The translations under genes were made by a program, and so were the position numbers. 64,000 nucleotides of DNA, taken from positions 5,337,333-5,401,332 of the forward strand of contig JACYXH010000429.1 of assembly GCA_026745465.1 (NCBI GenBank), read 5' to 3'. Under the pieces are notes generated by a model. That model was given only the letters and a program-made list of their open reading frames with translations. It was not told the DNA's origin and ran no database searches. Below are positions 1 through 12,395 of the stretch, in pieces. Source of the stretch: Lota lota. Lineage: Eukaryota > Chordata > Actinopteri > Gadiformes > Lotidae. Within the stretch, counting starts at the first letter, position 1, and each line of letters opens with the position of its first letter.

Positions 1-156
1 ACGGCAGCCATCGCGGTTCTGACCCACTACCTTTAGAACCCAACACCTAGACCGCCCTGCCCCCCCATCGTTTAACGAATAACCACGGTCACTGTCGTGC
101 CAGTCCCTGCAGTGATGCTAGGCGTCTAATGGCCTTTAACCTTCTCCCCATTATAC

Positions 157-264
157 CTTAGCTCCGGCGCGACTCAGGTGCACGAGCGTGGCGGAAGCCT
201 CATGGATCTCTGTGCCATCATACACTCCACAGCCAGATAGCAGCACTGCGACACGCTTCACCAT
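157..264 (-). CDS. gatd3: GATD3/ES1-like protein, first coding exon (gene runs off the left edge)
   Basis: GATD3/ES1 proteins belong to the DJ-1/PfpI glutamine-amidotransferase-like superfamily; many vertebrate forms are mitochondrial and their biochemical role is poorly defined. This exon codes 36 residues starting [17 protein letters not shown] and continuing [19 protein letters not shown], which I recognise as the conserved start of the ES1 domain. The acceptor (AG at 270-271, after a short pyrimidine run) and the donor (AAG then GTATAA at 156) frame it, and it ends in phase 0. The ATG at 264-262 is the first in the inferred transcript: the upstream exon (991 to about 1062) has no ATG. There is no obvious mitochondrial leader here, so either this isoform is cytosolic or another first exon supplies one. 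The remaining exons lie left of position 1. Family assignment is confident; completeness cannot be judged. Confidence 0.85.
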
Positions 265-990
265 GTTTCCTGTAGGACAAACCCGCGTTGAACACACATG
301 GAACTGAATCTGTCTGGGTGCACACACAGAGCCACTGTATATGAAGAAGAAACTGTTTATATTTTTGTATGATTAATTATTATATAGATAGATAATAAAT
401 TAATCAAATTATTATATGATAAAATATTGTTATGTACTAACTACCTATTATATTTTATATTATATTATATATAGGCTTGTATATACGTTTTTTTCTATCA
501 TATACTTCTAAGATTAATATGTTATAGGCCAATATATATATTAAATAGTTATAGTAATTCAATAATAATTGAAGTCTTTTCTTTAGTCATGTTGATGAAT
601 TCTGTGCCTGTGTAAGCATGATATGTTCACATTAAAGATTTACTAAGGCAGGTGCGAAGCAATGAATCCACTAGAGATCTGTTGCCAGGTAATGCATTTC
701 TGGCTCTGCGCAAACAACCTCTTTACGGGAAAGAGTCGTTATCTAGTTTAGTCAGCTCGGATCAGACTCCCAGGTCTATGTCGTTTACACAATAAAAGGC
801 CTAGATGTATGATGGGTAAAGCAAAATGATTAAAACTACTAAAACTACTAAACTACTCAAATAAAAACATAATTCATCCATTTAGTCTACCTGGTTTACA
901 AATTAGGCAGAAGTAGCCTGTTCACCTTCAATCAACATCGTCTCAGCAACCTTGTTTGCGAAGCTGTAATATTAAGTTAACCTCACTTAC

Positions 991-1092
991 CTTCGGGGGT
1001 TGCTTTATGTGGCTTAAAGATGAGATGCGTGCAGGTTACGTTGTAGAGCGGCGTTGAATACCGTCTTGAACAATGAAGCAGAGAGTTTTATA
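991..1092 (-). promoter_or_regulatory. TATA promoter and non-coding exon 1 of the gatd3-like gene
   Basis: On the minus strand CCTATAAAACT (TATAAAA at 1092-1086) lies about 30 bases before an inferred start site near 1062. The transcript would run to a perfect donor, GAAG followed by GTAAGTGAGG, with the exon ending at 991. This exon has no ATG, which fits translation starting in the next exon (269-157). The intron spans 270-990 and is AT-rich in its middle (about 350-560). The start site is inferred from spacing, not observed. Confidence 0.6.
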
Positions 1093-1628
1093 GGCTTCTC
1101 CTCTTCCTTGAACGTCCGGGTTCCTCCCACTCATATGAATGTTAGTCATTAAGGAAGTGACCTTGTAAAAAATTGTTAACGCTTAGTGTAGGCCTACCGG
1201 AAAAAAAAAAAGTGTATTAAATTGTAAATAACAGCCGAGCAAACGTTTGACATAGTAAGGGTTAGTAAGACTATGATTACAATTTACAATATATCCACCG
1301 GTGGTAACGGATATTAAGTATAGGCTACTACTATAACACAATATCATGTACTTTAAATAACGCGGCCATAAAGGTAATATGTGTAAATGAATTGGAGGAT
1401 TTAATTAGCTAATGCATAGGCCCAATTACTAACTTTCAACCTATAATGCATATAAAAAAAAGTTTAAAAGTGGTTTAGAGAAATAACCAGTTTGAGGAAA
1501 TTCTCCATCTCTATTACCAAGTTTCCGTAGAGGGTGCGCCTCATTCTCTCCGAAAAGGCGTGACGTCAGGGATTGGGTGTCCAGAGTGAATATAAAGCGC
1601 GTTCCTCGTACAACATTACATTCTAAGC
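1093..1628. promoter_or_regulatory. Divergent promoter region, gatd3-like gene / gene A, with CRE and TATA box
   Basis: This roughly 0.5 kb separates two head-to-head genes. On the plus strand, gene A has a perfect palindromic cAMP-response element TGACGTCA (1561-1568) and a TATA box (TATAAAG, 1591-1597) inside CCAGAGTGAATATAAA (1581-1596). The ATG at 1629 is only 38 bases beyond the TATA box, so the 5' UTR must be very short. The same 16 bases recur upstream of paralogue gene B (17388-17373, minus), which supports this as a true core promoter. Confidence 0.65.
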
Positions 1629-4600
1629 ATGGCTCAAGACTCGCGCGTTGTTCATTTTCCAGTTGGCATTTTAGGGATCTCCAGTGGTAAGAATATATTT
1701 ATAATTTTGATGCGTACGGTTTTACCTCTAATTTGATAACACTTATCTAAAGTAGACCATATATGTAAGTATAATATTACAGAATAATTATTATATAATA
1801 TATTAATTAATATTCATCAGTTAATTATGTTTAATTGTGGAGATATTAAAAAAATAATTAACTGTAGACCTAATTGAAAAACCTTATAGGGCTATGCCTG
1901 CAATGAAATCCCGCTATTAATGCAAGCATAGTTAGAAATTATTCATACAGAAAAAAAATACATAAAACATAAAACAATTAAATAAAGTATTATTGTTACA
2001 AAGTAAAACAAAAAGGTAGGACCCTTAACTCAATTGCAGTGTAGCCTACTGCGTTGGTCATTGGCAGGTGCAGCCCGTGTATAAGTCTGAGGGAATTGTA
2101 TTTTCAAATGACGGTGATGCAGATAGAAATCTGATATCACTTTTTATGTTGAACAACAGGTTCCCTGCTGCTTCTAGTAAACAACTATGCCAGCACTCCT
2201 GGGGAAGACTTCATCCCCCAGACTGCACTGGGGATTCTGCTCCTAGTGATTGCTGCTGTTTTAGCAAATGCTGGTTTGTTTCACGTTCTACTCAACTGGA
2301 ATATTAGCAGATTTCCTTCATTAATGTACTCATATTTGTGAAACTTACTCCACTTCCCTTCCTCTTTTATTTTCCTCCAGGTGTCCTTGGTCTCTCCCAT
2401 GGCCAACTGTTTTCCCTTGTGTGTCTGACAGTGTCTGGGCTATGGTGCGGCTCAGGCCTGGTGTACATTCTAGCAGGACAAGGGGTCCTTCAGCCCGATG
2501 ACTTAAAACCATCCCTGGTTCCTGGCCTGGCTGCTTTCACCCTGGCACTCATCCTAATAGCTATTGTAGCACTCTTAGCAAAGAGAGCTGTTCTCTTTAT
2601 CATAGCGCTAAGCATTAGCCTAGCATGCGCCCATCAAATAGCAAGCCTGTCGGCCACCGGCTTTGGCCGATCCGCCACGGCCGCTAACTACCTCTTTGTC
2701 AGTATGGTGGGGGTCTACTTTGGCGTTGGACACCTGTTGTCTTACATCACCCATGGTAAGGTGGAACTGGTCGCAACGTGGGCGAAAGAGAAGTCTGTTC
2801 AGAAAACGCAGCAGGACCCAGAATGCACCAGCATGATGTTAGTAAGCCTGGTGATGAACCTACTGGCTGCTTCCGTGCTAGCTTGTCCGCTGCTAGGTGT
2901 GGTTCCTCAGCTCTCCACGGGTCACGTGCCCTGGCTGTGGACGGCCGGCGTGTTTCAGCTGGGCATGTGCGTCCTCTCCTACCGTGCCATGGACACGCTC
3001 GGAGCCACCTTCTCCGGCTTCATGGCTCTGCTGAGGTTTGCCGAGGGCTACACTGCGCTCCTGACCCTATACTCCATCCAGCCCTATTCCCCCGTTCCTT
3101 TCCCCGTCGTCTTCTCCGTGCTGCTCTTCATCACGGCCGTGTTCAGCAGTCAGAAGAGTCTGCTGGAGGGCGTGTACCAGCTGTTCTTTGTGGCTTACTG
3201 TATCGCCATCGCTGTAGAGCCCCGCGGCTTCCTCCAAGGAGGCACCCAAGGCGTGCAGGCGGCCATTTTTGTAGTCTCCGCTGGCGTGTTGTTTGTTTAT
3301 GCTCTTAATATGCACTTTAGCAGGAGGATTCCTACAGGACAGGGCCTGTTGAAGGCTTTGGTGAGCAGGATGAATGCTCTCACTCTTAGACCCCAGGACA
3401 AAGACCTTCACACGCCTTATCTGGGCCTCTCCAAGTACGCTGACGCGGAGGTGTTGGGACATGCTTGCAGTGTGCTGGCTGCTTTCGCCATCACGGCCAC
3501 CGTCGGTGACAAAGGTCCGCTCTTTGTGCTGGTCCTCCCCTGGGCGGTGGTGGCTGGCGGGGTGCTGCAGATGCTTTGTGGCAGTGTGTGTTTTGCGCGG
3601 GGTAAGACCTTTGAGAGCACAGCCTTTATTCTTTATGGCGTGATGTGGGTCGTATGGGGGCTGACGCGATACGGCGGCCTGTATGGTGAAAGCAGAGGGT
3701 TTAACGTGGCTGTAGGAATCATTTGCTTCATGCTGTTCAACGTTTTGGTTACCGTTGCGGCGCTGTTCCTGAACGTGGCTTGGTTTGCCTATGCGCTGGC
3801 CTTCCAACTCATTCTGATTAGCTTCCTGCTCGACGCAATTGGGTCCCTGCCGTACGGCTATGACATCGGGGTCACTATCATCTTTGGCCTAGTCAGTTTC
3901 TATTGTTTCCTGGCTCACCTGTTCAACGGCACATTCCAGTCCCCCCAGATCCCTTTGGGACAAGCTCTGGTCAAGTTGAGTGGTACAGGGGGAAGCAGAG
4001 ATGTTTGCCTGCATGTACCAGCTCGGAAGGCTGCCTCTGTCAACCAGATTGCAGGTGAGGGAGCGTAGGCACAGTTCCATAGAAGTATTCCTTGGTGAAA
4101 TCTTCACGTTGTAATTTATTGAATATGTCATTAAACTATGTATCTTCCTTCTCTTGCAGAAATCATGAAAAATGGTGGTATATGTGGAATGCCGACAGAT
4201 ACAGTCTACGTGCTTGTGGCAGCTTGCAACAGGCCGGATGCTGTTGTCAAAGCTTACAAGTCAGCTCATTATTGTTTTGATTATGTAGTTTATTCTGATG
4301 CATACATATATTGCATTTTCCCCGTTGCCCCATTGTCTAATGATTGCATTGGATGTACTTGCAGAGTGAAAAAGCAGGCCCAGGATCGGCCCATGTCAAT
4401 GTGGATCTCGTCCATAAAGCAGCTGGAGCCGGTCAAGCACCTATTGAGCCCCCTGCTGCTAGATTTCATGCAGGCTGCATGGCCTTCCTCTATAAGCATG
4501 GTTATACCCAGAGGTAATGACCATATGTGGGTATGACTGCATATGTTTATATTTTGTGCTCTGCAAAAAAAAAAGATGTGCATGTGAAATAACAACAATA

Positions 4601-5488
4601 ATATGTGGGCTGTGTGTGTACCACTCCAAGATTTACATTTGATTCCTCTTTCAGGGCCCTGGCTGGATGCCTTTGGTTTAGGAGAGGCAGCGAAACACAT
4701 TGGAACCCCACAGAGCATTGCAATCAGAAACCCAGACTGTACTGTTGCCACACATCTCATTAATATGGTAATCCCTCAGACTGAAGTCATGGTCTCGCTG
4801 ATTTCCACAGTGGCACATTCATCCCACAGGCAGAATGCTATATTCTCTTGACTAAACTATGGCTTTATTATAGGTAGGACCAATAGCTGTTACATCGGCT
4901 AACCCTACAGGGGAAGCAGACACAACTCATCACAATCAAGTGTACGCCAAACTGGGAGACAAGGTGATTGCATGGAATTATATACTTTTTACTTTAATGA
5001 ATCACTATTGAAATAATTAATTGGAATCAAATCAAATGTCATAACGATAAGTAATTCAACTCCATAAAGATGAAAATAAAGGAAATAACTATAATATATC
5101 AACTCATCTAGGTCAATGGCATACTATGTGATGGGCCATCTCCAGAAAACATTGCTTCTACTGTGGTAGACTGCACCAAGATTGAAATGGGACATATTGG
5201 TTTCTTCAGGGTGGGTCTCATCCCAAAATCAAAGGTAAAATATTTCCCTTAAGTTGAATTCCTTTAGAAGAAAAACACAAGTATTCTTTCTTGCATGCTT
5301 TTGTTGTGAGTTCACCACATTCTTGTATGCATCTTTCCTGAAAGGTTCTGCACATTTTTGAAGAGGTTCGAAGACGACACAGGCATGGGGAAATGAATCC
5401 TGCTTTTGAGGGGGATATTTCAGACACACAAAGAAACGCTGGTATAGATGGAGAGATCACAGAGGAGCCTGAACAAAGAAATGAGTGA
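1629..5488 (+). CDS. Gene A: triple AceTr (SatP/Gpr1/Fun34/YaaH-like) membrane protein fused to a degenerate YrdC-like domain
   Basis: Nine exons join in consistent phase: 1629-1686, 2160-2273, 2381-4054, 4160-4259, 4365-4513, 4655-4767, 4874-4963, 5112-5234, 5345-5488, giving 854 residues. Residues 1-590 are very hydrophobic and hold three repeats related to acetate/succinate channels. The core motif appears as DTLGATFSGFMALLRF (about 262) and KTFESTAFILYGVMW (about 467), and repeats end in IPxGQxLxK-type segments (about 375 and 584). Residues 616-807 resemble YrdC/Sua5: PTDTVY (627-632) and SANPTGE (744-750). Those enzymes make threonylcarbamoyl-AMP for tRNA t6A. Here the expected K-x-R motif reads QDR and a second lysine is lost, so that activity is doubtful. 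The donor of exon 2 (GCTG then GTTTGT) is weak, but it is in phase and keeps alignment with gene B. The large exon 3 covers what is four exons in gene B. Product role unknown. Confidence 0.8.
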
Positions 5489-5518
5489 ACCACAACTCCA
5501 ATGAACACTTTCACCTGA

Positions 5519-5524
5519 ATAAAA
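5519..5524 (+). terminator. Candidate poly(A) signal of gene A
   Basis: AATAAA lies 31 bases after the gene A stop codon. A cluster of further AATAAA-type signals is near 6045-6060, so a longer 3' UTR is also possible. Confidence 0.4.
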
Positions 5525-7025
<1,501 letters not shown>

Positions 7026-7183
7026 TCCACATTTTTTTTAGTCTCCGGGTCCACTTTAAATCCGTCCTCTACAAATATACTATGAGGCAAATATACATAC
7101 CTCTAAACTGTGCCAAATATAACAAACTGAAACACAGAGTATTACCCAATGCTGGTAATGTTTATTGACTATTATCTTATATA
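7026..7183. repeat. Direct repeat R1 (158 bp) flanking a copied exon
   Basis: Almost identical to 7443-7600; one difference seen (gtcctctac against gtactctac). Between the two copies sits a duplicate of the last exon of gene A. Confidence 0.9.
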
Positions 7184-7446
7184 AAATATTTCCCTTAAGT
7201 TGAATTCCTTTAGAAGAAAAACACAAGTATTCTTTCTTGCATGCTTTTGTTGTGAGTTCACCACATTCTTGTATGCATCTTTCCTGAAAGGTTCTGCACA
7301 TTTTTGAAGAGGTTCGAAGACGACACAGGCATGGGGAAATGAATCCTGCTTTTGAGGGGGATATTTCAGACACACAAAGAAACGCTGGTATAGATGGAGA
7401 GATCACAGAGGAGCCTGAACAAAGAAATGAGTGAAACACAACTCCA
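7182..7446 (+). pseudogene. Duplicate of the last exon of gene A
   Basis: These 265 bases match 5236-5500 with one visible mismatch. They cover the end of gene A intron 8, its acceptor (TTTCCTGAAAG) and all of exon 9 through the stop codon. No other gene A exon is nearby, so it is an orphan exon, though it could in principle act as an alternative terminal exon. The near-identity implies a very recent event or an assembly/haplotype artefact. Confidence 0.9.
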
Positions 7447-7600
7447 CATTTTTTTTAGTCTCCGGGTCCACTTTAAATCCGTACTCTACAAATATACTAT
7501 GAGGCAAATATACATACCTCTAAACTGTGCCAAATATAACAAACTGAAACACAGAGTATTACCCAATGCTGGTAATGTTTATTGACTATTATCTTATATA
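7443..7600. repeat. Direct repeat R2 (158 bp), partner of R1
   Basis: Second copy of 7026-7183. Its first bases (TCCA) overlap the end of the copied exon segment, consistent with a microhomology join. Confidence 0.9.
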
Positions 7601-8207
7601 AGCACAGGAAAATAAATTTTCCTAATTTGATTAACATGTATTACAAGAATATTTTCTTAAAAAAGGAAAATAAATCTGAAATGCAGTTAAGTAACTGCTG
7701 ACTGAAAATGTAACTACTTCAATATTTTACAAACACGCTCTAAATAAACAATGGTTGGTTCACACAATGAATCTGGATTATTATTATAACACCATGTGTT
7801 AAATAATAATTAATGCAGTTATACATTTATTTCAAAGGGTCATGGACCCTATTCTTTCTATATTTTAAAGAAACGTTGAATGGTTTCGTCCTTATTTCGG
7901 GCAGATTTTCCATCACACACTTTTGAGATCCTTTAATTTCGTTGTATTTGAGTCGTAGGCCTCCTGCAGTTTCTGTGGTGCGGAGTTACTTTTGTTTACA
8001 GAAGTCCACACAATGCATGTTGTTGAACATGATCCACTTCACTCCAGGTTGCGGTTACCCCACCATATTCCACTGGAAATTCCTACACAAAGCCCTTCTT
8101 TACATTCATAGGCTAACTTCCTTTTACAACATTCTTTTGTAATTGCTCATGAGAAGACACAATATAGTTAATATAACAATTAATGTATTCCAAACCGCTT
8201 AGACTTA
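7601..8207. other. Intergenic AT-rich DNA
   Basis: Nothing recognised on either strand; no splice-framed exon or repeat unit stands out. Confidence 0.5.
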
Positions 8208-8498
8208 GACTTAGATTTAGATAAACTTTAATGCCCTCAAAGAGGCAATTTGTGGTACAGCTCAGAACACACAGACACATCAACATCAAAAGCACATCAG
8301 ACAAACAAAAACAACAGTTCATAGCACCCATCATAAACAACATTACAGTTCAGACTTAGATTTAGATAAACTTTAATGTCCTCAAAGAGGCAGTTTGTGG
8401 TACAGCTCAGAACACACAGACACATCAACATCAAAAGCACATCAGACAAACAAAAACAACAGTCCATAGCAGCCATCATAAACAACATTACAGTTCAG
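8208..8498. repeat. Tandem duplication of a 145-bp unit (2 copies)
   Basis: Copies at 8208-8352 and 8353-8498 differ at only a few bases. Each starts with a GACTTAGATTTAGATAAAC-type sequence. The unit resembles 3' tails of fish non-LTR elements, but that origin is a guess. Confidence 0.85.
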
Positions 8499-8609
8499 GC
8501 AGGCATTTAAAGTGCATGTCCAGAACTGCACACCAACAATTACCACAAAAAGAAATAGCAAGTACACTGCACATCCCCTATATATACATGTATATCACAT
8601 CCCCTAGTC

Positions 8610-10749
8610 CAGTGGTTCCCAACCTGGGGTGGCCAGGGGGAGCGCCAAAGAGCACAGTCTATCTGGTTTGAGGTTGAGGTAAAGAAATATTAGCACGTTA
8701 AAAAATTATGATAATACACCAGAATAGATAATGTATACAAAAGTCTGTATAAAAACTATATTTTTTGTATATAGAAAATATATATATATATACAATATAC
8801 AATTGTGGGCAAGCTACTTAGTAGGTCAAACCTCCGTGACCTCTTAACCTGTGACCCTTGCTGTCATCAGGTCAGGTGCTAGCTGCTGCTATCATATTTG
8901 TTTTTCCTGCCGCCACGGCATTATTTTATGAACGAAACATGGCGGAGAAACGTAGAAGTGCTGATGACTCCTCTGTATCAAAAAAGAAAGTAAGGCTATA
9001 TCTTGAGAGTTACCTCAACTTCGGTTTTATGGAAGGACAGGACAAGTTTCGGCCAGAATGTGTCATTTGTGGCGAGAAGCTAGCTAATGACAGCATGAAG
9101 CCAAGCAAAATGAAACGACACCAAGAAACAAAACACCAGGAGACTGTTGGTGAATGCCAGGACTTTTTTGAGAGGAAAAAGCAACATGCACTATCAAAAA
9201 GATCAACGGACATCAGAAAAGCATTTAAAAGAGCTGGCAGTGATTTACACAGAGCCACGGAGGCGTCATTTGAGTGTTCGCTATTAATTGCCAAGGCTAA
9301 AAAGCCACACACTATTGGAGAGCAGCTAATCAAACCCGCCTGCCTGAAAATTGTAGAGACTGTGTGGCCCACAGGTGGTGGATACAGTGAAAACTGTCCC
9401 ACACTCTGACAACACTGTCAAAGACAGAATTGATAAAATGACTGGAGATTGTCAAAACCAGCTGCACAAGACACTTATAAATGTTCCCTTTGCCATTCAG
9501 TTGGATGAAACGACAACAGTGTCAGACGAGTCCGTGCTCATCGTTTATGTGCAATATATTCACGGTGAGGACTTGAAACAAGACATTCTTATGTCTACCA
9601 ATCTAACCACAACAACAACAGGATAAGATATTTTTATGGCTGTTGACTCTTACCTCTCATCAAACAACCTGCCCTACGAGAATCTTGTTGCATGCTGCAC
9701 TGATGGCGCTGCAGCGATGATGGGAAAAAACAAGGGATTTAACAGCAGATTGAAGGAAAAAGCCCCGGGATGCGCAATTTTTCACTGTATGTTACATCGC
9801 CAAGCCTTAGCCAGTAAAAAAACTTTCAGAAGACCTCAGTGACACCCTGGCAAGTGTTGTTAAAGTTGTAAACTTCATCAAAGCTCGCCCTACGAACAAG
9901 AGACTGTTTGCCCAGCTGTGTGAGGATGAAGTGCATCAAACACTGCTGTTACACACAGAGGTACGTTGGTTGTCGCGTGGACAAGTGCTTGTGCGTTTTA
10001 TGGAACTGCAGGGAAAAATAAAGGAATTCTTGCAAGATCACAATCGACAACTGTGCGAACAGCTGACTGACACATTCTGGATCAAAACGGCATACCTAGC
10101 AGACATATTTGCTCTCTATAATGAGACAAACAAGCGGATGCAAGGCCCCGAATCAAACGTTATGCAGTGCAAAGATGCTCTCAGCACTTTTGTGCGCAAA
10201 ATGGAATACAGAGTTGGGAAAATGTCAAAAGGAGAGCTGCAACAATTTCCACTGCTGATGAAACAGTCTGGTGGCACTATGCGTGCGTCTTTACGCACTG
10301 AGTTTACCCAACACATGAACTTGCTCCAGGAGGAAGTTAAGTCCCGTTTTGCTGATGTTGACGAGTACTTATCAAAAGAGTCGTGGGTGATGGACCCCTA
10401 CATTTCCAGCATGGAGGAAGTGGAATATATCAGCTGTGAAGATGAGCTTGCTGAACTTCAAGCTGATTCTGCGTCAAAGAAATATTTCCAGGAGAACGGA
10501 TACAAAAGGTTTTGGATCGTCAAAGGACACGCTGTTGCACCAAGACTGGCCAAACACGCAATTACAAGGATTATTCTCCCATTCAGCACCACGCATCTGT
10601 CTGAGACGGCCTTTAGCGCCCTTGTAACAATAAAAACAAAGGCCCGTAACAGGCTCGATGTACACCAGGAGTTTAGGCTGGCTGTCACTAACCTCACACC
10701 GGACACTCCATCACTAGTCAGAGGTATGCAAGCCCAAGGTGGCCATTAG
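8610..10749 (+). mobile_element. Degraded hAT-superfamily transposon (ZBED5-like transposase)
   Basis: The left end CAGTGGTTCCCAACCTGGGG (8610-8629) is a typical hAT/Charlie inverted terminal repeat. The transposase reads from about 8938. A BED-like zinc finger lies near 9055-9150 (C-x2-C, then H-x4-H in RHQETKH). The catalytic-region signature LDETTTVSDES is near 9500, CCTDGAAAMMG near 9695 and the C-terminal dimerisation part ends at 10749. The frame is broken three times: a shift near 9365, an in-frame TAA at 9624-9626 and a shift near 9820-9840. It cannot encode a full transposase. No matching right terminal repeat was found before the LINE-like sequence at 10940, so the right end is lost. 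Confidence 0.88.
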
Positions 10750-10939
10750 TTCATGAATGAACAGGATGACACAGAGTAAAACATGTTCATAAGAGTTTAA
10801 TAAGTTATTGATTATTAGTGTTACATTAGAGCCAAATTAACACATATTGTACATCATGATTAACAGGTTTATCATGATGTATATTTGCATAAAAACATAA
10901 GAAAGACTGATTGGTATTGTTACTGAGCCAAATACATTC

Positions 10940-11120
10940 TTAATAGCTTTGTCAAAACCACATCCTGTACACATCCTGTTTGTGGACTTCAGCTCTGCCT
11001 TCAACACCATCATCCCGGCTCTGCTTCAGGAGAAACTCTCCCAGCTTGGTGTGCCTGACTCCACCTGTAGGTGGATCACTGACTTCCTGTCTGACAGGAA
11101 CAGGGCATGGAGACGTCCCT
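10940..11120 (+). mobile_element. LINE reverse-transcriptase fragment
   Basis: The plus frame reads HILFVDFSSAFNTIIPALL, the conserved RT palm A motif of non-LTR retrotransposons, then about 30 related residues before similarity ends. Only a short 5'- and 3'-truncated piece remains, abutting the gag-like segment. Confidence 0.8.
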
Positions 11121-11159
11121 GTTCCCTGGACATTGGCGGGCGATATGACCCGTCTGGCC

Positions 11160-11960
11160 ACAACTAAAACAGCGCCACTCGTCTTGGGGCTCCAGGGAGG
11201 GGCCCGGCGGTCTCGGCGTGGGAGGACGTCGCTGTGGGTCTGGTCCACGCCCGTCAATCCGGGGTTCGGTGGGTCGGACCTGGGAGCTAGCAGTTGCGCT
11301 TAGCGGTTGGGCAACCTGCCAGTTCTCCAGCTAGTGGATCAACTCATCCACAGTGTCAGGGTGGTGGGTGGCGAGGGTCCTCCGGGCGTCCAGCGGGAGC
11401 TCGCGAGGGTATTGTCAATTAGGACCCGGTCCAGAATGCTGGCTCCGTCCTCGGCCGTGAGCCACCTCTTGATGAGTCGTGCGTGTTGCGAGATCTGGGC
11501 CCTCACTGCACCCCTGGGATCAAACCGCCAGTCATGGAATCGCTGGGCTCGGGCGGCGAGGTTATGTCCATAGTAGGCTAAAATTGCCTGTTTCAGCACG
11601 GAGTACTGACTAGCACGATCCGGGGTTAGGTCCTGACTCGCCTGCTGGGCAGGTCCAGTAAGGAAGGGGGCCAGTATGTGGGCCCACTGCTCCTCCGGCC
11701 AGCGCTCTCGTCGGGCCGTCCTTTCAAAGACCTCCAGGTACGCCTCTACGTCGTCATCGGGGCCTTGTTTGGTGAGGCGGCATGTCGGGGCGGAAATCGG
11801 GGGGTCACGCGCCGACTGTCGTGTGAGGTGTAGGACTGCCTCCCGGAGGAGGGCTATGCTTTCGGCGGTATCTCTCTGTGCTGCCGCGGCCATGGCTTGG
11901 TCCTGCTGCTGGCGTTGGCTGCCGATCGTGTCGGCCGCTCCGCCGGGGTTCTGCATTACT
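11160..11960 (-). mobile_element. Ty3/gypsy-like retrotransposon gag fragment
   Basis: A minus-strand frame (11339-11956) codes about 205 residues. The N-terminus is rich in Gln and Ala, followed by an alpha-helical capsid-like region containing VEAYLEVFERTARRERWP and QYSVLKQAILAYYG. This is the SCAN/gag-like fold of fish gypsy elements. No zinc knuckle, protease, reverse transcriptase or LTR was found beside it, so it is an isolated piece. It is markedly more GC-rich than its surroundings. Confidence 0.7.
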
Positions 11961-11984
11961 GTTCGTTTGGTCTAAAATTGAATA

Positions 11985-12395
11985 TCAGTTCTTTGGTCTT
12001 GAATATGTTCAAATTCAAATGTGAGGCCTCACACCAGTTGACGAGGTCATTTCAAACTGGACCATGTTCTACTTCATCCTGCTCCAATAAGCTGACCAAA
12101 GCTGTGTCATCCGCAAACGTAATTAGATGGTGTCCAGGGTATCTGCTGCGACATCAGTACGTGTATGAAAAATATATTAAAGGTGACAGCACACTGCCCT
12201 GTGGTGTGCCAATAGAGGTAAAACGCACCTCTGACATAATATTGCCTACCCTTACCCTTTGAGATCTGCCCATAAGGAAATCCAAAATCCATGTGATCAG
12301 TTTTGAGTCTAATCCAAACTCTTTCAGTCTGTCAGCCAGGATTAATGGGTGGATTGTATTAAACGCAGATGAAAAATCGTATGAATCGCTTATTC
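11985..12395 (-). mobile_element. Second LINE reverse-transcriptase fragment, opposite strand
   Basis: The minus strand reads FSSAFNTIHPLILADRL, then a stretch ending GTPQGSVLSP, which are RT motifs A and B of a non-LTR element. It differs from the plus-strand fragment at 10940 and so represents another family or insertion. Confidence 0.8.

Noticed and set aside
2778-3807. Open frames on other frames and the minus strand inside gene A exon 3
   Set aside because: Shadows of the real frame; no phase-compatible splice sites or family match.
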